NCBI GenBank assembly: GCA_023391725.1
Contig: JAEWAH010000097.1
Span: 1-9,888, forward strand
DNA from: Bacillota bacterium
GTDB taxonomy: Bacteria > Bacillota > Clostridia > Christensenellales > Aristaeellaceae
Length of the DNA stretch: 9,888 bases
Direction: 5' to 3'
In this document: one piece after another, positions 6,629-9,888 of the stretch
How the letters are laid out: each line of letters begins with the position of its first letter
Numbering within the stretch: the first letter of the stretch is position 1
Program-made: the position numbers and the translations under genes
The notes under the pieces: model-generated
Databases searched by the model: none
What the model was told of the DNA's origin: nothing
What the model saw: the letters and a program-made list of their open reading frames with translations, nothing else

Positions 6629-6661
6629 AGGCGTCACCGAAACCAGGTGGCGCCTGCTTTT
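6629..6661 (+). terminator. Rho-independent terminator of the DUF2156-GNAT operon
   Basis: AGGCGTCACC (6629-6638) pairs with GGTGGCGCCT (6646-6655), with one wobble, followed by GCTTTT. The 75 nt before it also hold two weak AT-rich hairpins (6563-6576 and 6598-6612). Confidence 0.83.
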
Positions 6662-6699
6662 ATTGCCTTCTTAAATGATGAGAAATACAGAAGCAAACA

Positions 6700-6720
6700 G
6701 ATACAAGTGATACAGATACA
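6700..6720. repeat. Three GATACA repeats upstream of the C1q-like gene
   Basis: GATACA occurs at 6700-6705, 6709-6714 and 6715-6720, forming a 9-bp direct repeat (ACAGATACA at 6697-6705 and 6712-6720). No function is evident. The rest of 6662-6802 is AT-rich with no clear SigA promoter. Confidence 0.4.
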
Positions 6721-6817
6721 CTTCCTCAGTTGAAACCTTAAAGCCATCACATCTTTTGCTTTTTTCTCATATTCATGGAAATGGGCACCAACAACACCAA
6801 TGAAAGGAGCTTTGCAA

Positions 6818-7299
6818 ATGTATTCAAGGAACAATAGGTCGTGTTGCGATAACGGTGACTCATTGCTTTGGGCAATAGCCATAGCCGCGCTGGTTATAGC
6901 CGTAGTGGCACTCATCCTCGTTTTAACCCTCCTTACTCCCCCGGGAGTAGCTGGCGGAATTCAAGCCAAGCTAACTGGCGCAGAAGGCGGATTGCTCTCG
7001 GAAAGTGCAAGTTTTGTTAATACCAGCCGCAGTATCGCATATGACGCGGGTGCAGGCGTGTTCACAATTAGTGCCTGATGGCGCCGGATCGCCGGTGAGC
7101 GTAAGCTATACGTTGGAAGTGCATGGCAATCCGAATACCACCGTGTCCTCTCCGATAGTTTTAGGGCAAACGTCTGGAAGCGCTTGGATCACCGTTAACC
7201 TCGCCCCCCGCGCCTGTCGCGCTCGTCAGCTCAACCATCGCTGAAATTTTGATTTCCGGCACTGTGCCTGTACAAGCAGGTGTCGTGATCACAAGATAA
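6818..7299 (+). pseudogene. BclA/C1q-like surface protein, broken by two frameshifts
   Basis: The ATG at 6818 has a good Shine-Dalgarno (AAAGGAG, 6803-6809). Frame 1 gives a Cys-containing hydrophilic head (MYSRNNRSCC), one membrane helix (about 16-40) and the start of a beta domain (SRSIAYDAGAGVFTIS), then stops at 7076-7078 after 86 residues. The domain continues in the next frame (DGAGSPVSVSYTLEVHG, then SSPIVLGQTSGSAWITVNLAP) and, after a C6 run at 7204-7209, in the third frame (ALVSSTIAEILISGTVPVQAGVVITR, stop 7297-7299). Removing one C at 7074-7075 and one C from the C6 run restores a 159-residue protein. The rejoined C-terminal domain resembles the C1q/TNF-like jelly roll at the end of BclA-type collagen-like proteins of spore formers (SSPIVxGQxSGxAxIxV...TPVQAxLVI). 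The Gly-X-Y region is absent and replaced by a membrane anchor. It is a pseudogene, a phase-variable gene, or an assembly error. Confidence 0.72.
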
Positions 7300-7320
7300 C
7301 ATTTTCCAACCATGCGACAG

Positions 7321-7353
7321 CGGAACAGATGACATGCGCATCTGTTCCGTTTT
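7321..7353 (+). terminator. Rho-independent terminator of the C1q-like gene
   Basis: CGGAACAGATG (7321-7331) pairs perfectly with CATCTGTTCCG (7339-7349), followed by TTTT. The perfect 11-bp stem 22 nt after the third-frame stop codon supports that stop as the true end of the gene. Confidence 0.87.
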
Positions 7354-7392
7354 CATATTCCCATGTCTCTTCCCAACCAAAATTAAAATTTC

Positions 7393-7404
7393 GCACAAAT
7401 GTGC
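7393..7404. promoter_or_regulatory. Small palindromes upstream of the metY promoter
   Basis: GCACA-AA-TGTGC (7393-7404) lies 8 bp upstream of the -35 box, next to the AT-rich palindrome AAATTAAAATTT (about 7380-7391). Possible activator site or UP element; short and unproven. Confidence 0.3.
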
Positions 7405-7412
7405 CCAGGGTA

Positions 7413-7440
7413 TTGACACTGCATAGGAAGATGATATAAT
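7413..7440 (+). promoter_or_regulatory. Strong SigA-type promoter of metY
   Basis: Perfect TTGACA (7413-7418), 16-bp spacer and perfect TATAAT (7435-7440), with an extended TG at 7432-7433. Predicted start near 7447; the leader is only about 50 nt, too short for an S-box riboswitch or T-box. Confidence 0.9.
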
Positions 7441-7448
7441 AGCCTCAT

Positions 7449-7469
7449 TTCATAGTATACATGTATGAA
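7449..7469. promoter_or_regulatory. Candidate operator at the metY transcription start
   Basis: TTCATA (7449-7454) and TATGAA (7464-7469) are inverted around a 9-bp centre that overlaps the 10-bp palindrome ATACATGTAT (7457-7466). The site lies at about +3 to +23, where a repressor would block initiation or early elongation. A sulphur regulator (Rrf2/CymR or LysR type) is conceivable, but the site does not match the CymR consensus as I remember it. Confidence 0.45.
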
Positions 7470-7495
7470 TAAATATATTCAAGGAGGAGACCATC

Positions 7496-8794
7496 ATGGC
7501 AGAGCAAAAAAAGAACTGGCGTTTTGAAACGCTGCAGGTCCATGTAGGCCAGGAGAGCCCTGACTCCGCCACCGACTCACGGGCGGTGCCCATCTACCAG
7601 ACCACATCCTATGTCTTCCCCAGCGCCAAGAGCGCGGCGGACCGCTTTAGCCTTAAGGAGCCCGGCAACATTTACACCCGCATCATGAACCCCACCAGCG
7701 ACGTGTTTGAAAAGCGTATCGCGGCGCTGGAAGGCGGTGTGGCAGCGCTGGCGGCAGCCTCCGGCGCGGCGGCTACCACCTATGCCATCATGAACATCGC
7801 CTTTGCGGGCGACCACATCGTGGCTGCCACCACCATCTACGGCGGTACCTACAACCTGTTCGCCCATACGCTTCACGATTACGGCATTACGACCACCTTT
7901 GTCCACCCGGACGAGGAAGGGATCGAGGAGTTTGAAAAGGCCATTGCGCCCAACACAAAGGCCATCTTCATCGAATCCCTGGGCAACCCTAATTCCAGTG
8001 TAGTGGACATCGAGGCGTATGCCAAACTGGCCCACAAGCACGGCATTCCCCTCATTGTAGACAACACCTTTGCCACCCCCTACCTCCTGCGTCCTATCGA
8101 GTACGGCGCGGACATTGTGGTGCACTCCGCCACCAAATTCATCGGCGGCCATGGCACGGCCATCGGCGGGGTGATCGTGGACGCCGGCAAGTTCAACTGG
8201 GCGGCCTCCGGAAAGTTCCCCAAATTCACCACACCCGACCCCAGCTACCATGGGCTGAACCTGTGGGAAGCGGTAGGCAACCTGGCTTACATCATAAGGG
8301 CCAGGGTCATTCTCTTGCGGGATACGGGCGCGGCCCTGGCGCCGTTCCACTCCTTCCTTTTCCTGCAGGGGCTGGAGACATTGTCGCTGCGGGTGGAACG
8401 CCATGTGGAGAATACCATCAAAATTGTGGAGTTTTTGAAAAAGCACCCCAAAGTGGCCCACGTGAACCATCCTTCTCTTGAAGAAAACGGCTGCAAGAAG
8501 CTGTACGACAAGTATTTCCCCAAGGGCGCGGGCTCCATTTTCACCTTTGAGTTGAAGGGCGGCGCGGAGGAAGCCAAATCGTTTATCGACAAGCTGCAAA
8601 TCTTCTCCCTTCTGGCTAACGTGGCAGACGTGAAATCCCTGGTCATCCACCCCGCCAGCACCACCCACTCCCAATTGACCGAGGAGGAACTGGTAAGGAG
8701 CGGCATCACCCCGGGCACCATCCGCCTGTCCATTGGCATCGAGCATGTGGATGATCTGATTGAGGATCTGAAGCAGGCGCTTGACGCGATCTAA
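7496..8794 (+). CDS. metY: O-acetylhomoserine sulfhydrylase (aminocarboxypropyltransferase)
   Basis: A 432-residue PLP enzyme of the Cys/Met metabolism family. It condenses O-acetyl-L-homoserine with sulfide to give homocysteine (or with methanethiol to give methionine) in the cytosol. Length and segments fit the MetY/Met17 branch, longer than the roughly 380-residue cystathionine synthases and lyases. Landmarks: RFETLQVHVGQ (9-19), YTRIMNPT (60-67; PLP-phosphate contacts Y60 and R62 of the neighbouring subunit), AAASGAAA (86-93), D189 in VDNTFATPY (PLP ring nitrogen) and the Schiff-base lysine K214 in HSATKFIGGHG (210-220). The internal segment FTTPDPSYHGLN and the C-terminal SLVIHPASTTHSQLTEEE and GTIRLSIGIEHVDDLI are typical. 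A very strong AAGGAGG Shine-Dalgarno (7481-7487) lies 8 nt before the ATG. Single-gene unit with its own promoter and terminator; probably regulated by sulphur supply through sites around the promoter. Confidence 0.94.
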   Translation: MAEQKKNWRFETLQVHVGQESPDSATDSRAVPIYQTTSYVFPSAKSAADRFSLKEPGNIYTRIMNPTSDVFEKRIAALEGGVAALAAASGAAATTYAIMNIAFAGDHIVAATTIYGGTYNLFAHTLHDYGITTTFVHPDEEGIEEFEKAIAPNTKAIFIESLGNPNSSVVDIEAYAKLAHKHGIPLIVDNTFATPYLLRPIEYGADIVVHSATKFIGGHGTAIGGVIVDAGKFNWAASGKFPKFTTPDPSYHGLNLWEAVGNLAYIIRARVILLRDTGAALAPFHSFLFLQGLETLSLRVERHVENTIKIVEFLKKHPKVAHVNHPSLEENGCKKLYDKYFPKGAGSIFTFELKGGAEEAKSFIDKLQIFSLLANVADVKSLVIHPASTTHSQLTEEELVRSGITPGTIRLSIGIEHVDDLIEDLKQALDAI

Positions 8795-8814
8795 AAGCAC
8801 CTTCTTAAAAACAT

Positions 8815-8856
8815 GGCCCTGCTGCTTTTTTACGGCAGGGCCCTTTATTATTTTTA
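8815..8856 (+). terminator. Rho-independent terminator of metY
   Basis: GGCCCTGC (8815-8822) pairs with GCAGGGCC (8835-8842) around a T-rich loop, followed by CTTTATTATTTTTA. It lies 20 nt after the metY stop. Confidence 0.88.
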
Positions 8857-8883
8857 TATATGTTTCAATTTCTTTCCATCCAG

Positions 8884-8897
8884 GGTATATCTATACC
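8884..8897. repeat. 14-bp palindrome GGTATA-TC-TATACC
   Basis: A perfect inverted repeat with 6-bp arms and a 2-bp centre, just after the metY terminator. It could be a protein-binding site; there is no promoter or gene beside it. Confidence 0.45.
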
Positions 8898-8908
8898 GTT
8901 TCCTTTCC

Positions 8909-8950
8909 GAATCTCCACAGAATCTCCATAATTCTCTGTTATTCTGTGGA
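8909..8950. repeat. Phased GAAT/ATTC array forming a hairpin
   Basis: GAATCTCCA occurs twice in direct orientation (8909-8917, 8920-8928), followed by ATTCTCTG (8931-8938) and ATTCTGTG (8941-8948). The GAAT/ATTC cores step by 11, 11 and 10 bp. The outer parts form a 10-bp stem, TCCACAGAAT (8914-8923) with ATTCTGTGGA (8941-8950). No T run follows, so it is not a terminator. It may be a multi-site operator or a structured RNA. Confidence 0.5.
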
Positions 8951-9024
8951 AGGGAAGATTGGATCCCGGCTTTCCGCGACGGCGGTACCCCGGCGTTCCC
9001 AACGGGCATGATGCCCTTCCAATC
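8947..9024. repeat. GC-rich non-coding block with inverted ends
   Basis: TGGAAGGG (8947-8954) is the exact inverse of CCCTTCCA (9014-9021), and GATTGG (8957-8962) of CCAATC (9019-9024). The interior is GC-rich, with a GGTACC core and a small hairpin GGGCAT-G-ATGCCC (9004-9016), and it is flanked by AT-rich DNA. No coding gene is convincing here. It has the look of a dispersed intergenic repeat (REP or MITE type), but copy number cannot be judged from this window. Confidence 0.4.
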
Positions 9025-9050
9025 GCGTATCCCTTAATTAATATTTAATT

Positions 9051-9090
9051 TGCCCTGTGCCCGGCATTTGGCGCGCAGGGCACTATTTTT
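9051..9090 (+). terminator. Second terminator-like hairpin after metY
   Basis: TGCCCTGTGC (9051-9060) pairs with GCGCAGGGCA (9073-9082), with one wobble, followed by CTATTTTTA. It is well over 200 nt after the metY terminator with no gene before it, so it ends either an unrecognised short transcript or metY read-through. Confidence 0.68.
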
Positions 9091-9101
9091 ATGCCATCCC
9101 T

Positions 9102-9125
9102 CCCCTTGCGCGGGCAGGGGCTTTT
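9102..9125 (+). terminator. Weak terminator-like hairpin overlapping the uxuA promoter
   Basis: CCCCT (9102-9106) pairs with AGGGG (9116-9120), with extra GC pairing inside and CTTTT following. It includes the predicted uxuA -35 region, so it may be a protective terminator, or the pairing may be incidental. Confidence 0.35.
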
Positions 9126-9134
9126 AAATATACT
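9106..9134 (+). promoter_or_regulatory. Candidate uxuA promoter
   Basis: TTGCGC (9106-9111), 17-bp spacer, TATACT (9129-9134). The -35 box is poor, which suits a gene needing an activator or relief from repression. Predicted start near 9141, about 23 nt before the ATG. Confidence 0.5.
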
Positions 9135-9163
9135 GTACATAGAATTTGGAAGGATGTGATCGT

Positions 9164-9888
9164 ATGCAGATGACGCTGCGCTGGTTCGGCCCGGGGATCG
9201 ATACGGTGTCCCTATGGCAGATCCGGCAGATCCCCGGGGTCGCGGGGGTCGTATCCACGCTGTACGACATGGCGCCGGGGGTATTGTGGCCCAAGGAGCG
9301 CATCACGGCTCTCCGGGAAGAGGTGGAGGCCGCTGGGCTCAAGCTCCTGGGCATCGAAAGCGTCAATATCCACGATGATATCAAAACCGGCGCGCCCGGG
9401 CGTGACATGTACATCGACAACTACATCAAAACGCTGGAGGAATTGGGAAAGCAGAACGTGCATGTGATCTGCTACAACTTTATGCCGGTGTTTGACTGGA
9501 CACGCAGCGATCTGCAAAAGCCCCGGGAGGATGGGGCGACGGTGCTGGCCTACGACCAGTCAAAAATTGACGCCATCGATCCCAACAGGATCTTTGAGCA
9601 GATGCAAAGCGGCAGCAATGGCTTCATGCTCCCCGGCTGGGAGCCGGAGAGGCTCAGCCGCATCCATGACCTCTTCCGCGCCTATGAGGGCATCGACGAG
9701 GAAAAGCTGCTTACCCATCTGGTGTACTTTTTGAAAGCTATCGGGCCGGTTTGCGAAAAGTACGATATCCGCATGGCCATCCATCCGGACGATCCGCCGT
9801 GGCCGGTATTTGGGCTGCCCCGGATTGTCACGGGTTTAGAGAGCATCCAAAGGCTTTTAAAAGCCGTGGACAAGCCCTACAACGGCCT
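9164..9888 (+). CDS. uxuA: Mannonate dehydratase (5' part, runs off the window)
   Basis: UxuA dehydrates D-mannonate to 2-keto-3-deoxy-D-gluconate in hexuronate (glucuronate) catabolism; it is a cytosolic, Mn2+- or Fe2+-dependent TIM-barrel enzyme. The visible 241 codons, of an expected 350-360, show strong family segments: MTLRWFG (3-9), IRQIPGVAGVVSTLYD (20-35), WPKERITALREEVEAAGL (42-59), IESVNIHDDIKTG (64-76), VICYNFMPVFDWTRSDL (101-117) and AIHPDDPPWPVFGLPRIV (205-222), whose His207 is a likely metal ligand. The ATG at 9164 follows GGAAGGAT (about 9148-9155) at normal spacing; a second ATG two codons on is possible, since the family often begins MxMTFRWYG. The gene continues past 9888. 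Nearby hexuronate genes, if any, would be downstream. Confidence 0.94.
   Translation, partial: MQMTLRWFGPGIDTVSLWQIRQIPGVAGVVSTLYDMAPGVLWPKERITALREEVEAAGLKLLGIESVNIHDDIKTGAPGRDMYIDNYIKTLEELGKQNVHVICYNFMPVFDWTRSDLQKPREDGATVLAYDQSKIDAIDPNRIFEQMQSGSNGFMLPGWEPERLSRIHDLFRAYEGIDEEKLLTHLVYFLKAIGPVCEKYDIRMAIHPDDPPWPVFGLPRIVTGLESIQRLLKAVDKPYNG

Noticed and set aside
6700..6720. GATACA repeats as a CRISPR or phase-variation tract
   Set aside because: Units are only 6 bp, three copies, unevenly spaced, with no spacers and no cas genes.
7447..7495. Riboswitch (S-box) in the metY leader
   Set aside because: The leader is about 50 nt with no SAM-riboswitch core and no terminator before the gene.
7577..8800. 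Long open frame (407 codons) on the minus strand opposite metY
   Set aside because: It is the antisense shadow of a clear metY gene; low-complexity Gly/Val/Arg-rich product with no family resemblance and no ribosome-binding site.
8813..9037. 74-codon ORF after metY as a small protein gene
   Set aside because: It starts inside the metY terminator, has no Shine-Dalgarno, and its length comes from low-complexity AT-rich and GC-rich repeat-like DNA.
1..9888. Defence system, prophage, integron or other mobile island
   Set aside because: No integrase, transposase, restriction, toxin-antitoxin or phage gene is visible; genes are housekeeping, metabolic or membrane functions in short units.

Overview
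The window looks like a chromosomal segment of an anaerobic, low-to-mid GC Firmicute (class Clostridia or a close relative). Clues are the strong Gram-positive Shine-Dalgarno sequences, near-consensus SigA-type promoters, the rpmI-rplT pair, a metY-type sulfhydrylase, a BclA/C1q-like surface protein of a kind common in spore-forming clostridia, and plant-polysaccharide genes (GH9 glycanase, mannonate dehydratase). Species cannot be named from sequence alone.

Layout. 1-600: end of the translation operon, with the 3' part of rpmI (L35), complete rplT (L20) and a bidirectional terminator. 617-2585 (minus strand): a two-gene operon of a secreted DUF362 protein and an ArsP/DUF318-type permease, overlapping by 8 nt, with a promoter and a leader palindrome. 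2586-2897: a divergent intergenic region holding the apparent C-terminal stump of a GH2-type glycosidase with its terminator on the minus strand, plus a clean plus-strand promoter whose -35 box lies inside a perfect 19-bp palindrome. 2898-4704: a GH9 glycanase with terminator. 4717-6661: an operon of a DUF2156 protein (TTG start supported by its Shine-Dalgarno) and a GNAT acetyltransferase. 6818-7353: a membrane-anchored C1q/BclA-like protein broken by two single-base frameshifts, the second in a C6 run. 7393-8856: metY (O-acetylhomoserine sulfhydrylase) with a very strong promoter flanked by small palindromes. 8857-9163: a structured non-coding interval with a helically phased GAAT/ATTC array, a GC-rich inverted-repeat block and a second terminator-like hairpin. 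9164-end: the 5' two thirds of uxuA (mannonate dehydratase).

The genes form separate short transcription units rather than one pathway. The GH9 enzyme, the GH2 remnant and UxuA share a theme of plant cell-wall polysaccharide and hexuronate use. The GH9 palindrome suggests that gene is repressed by a dedicated regulator encoded elsewhere. I found no CRISPR array, tRNA, rRNA, insertion sequence or defence system. The most unusual points are the coupled secreted DUF362 plus permease operon, the doubly frameshifted C1q-like gene, the GH2 stump and the structured 8.9-9.1 kb interval.
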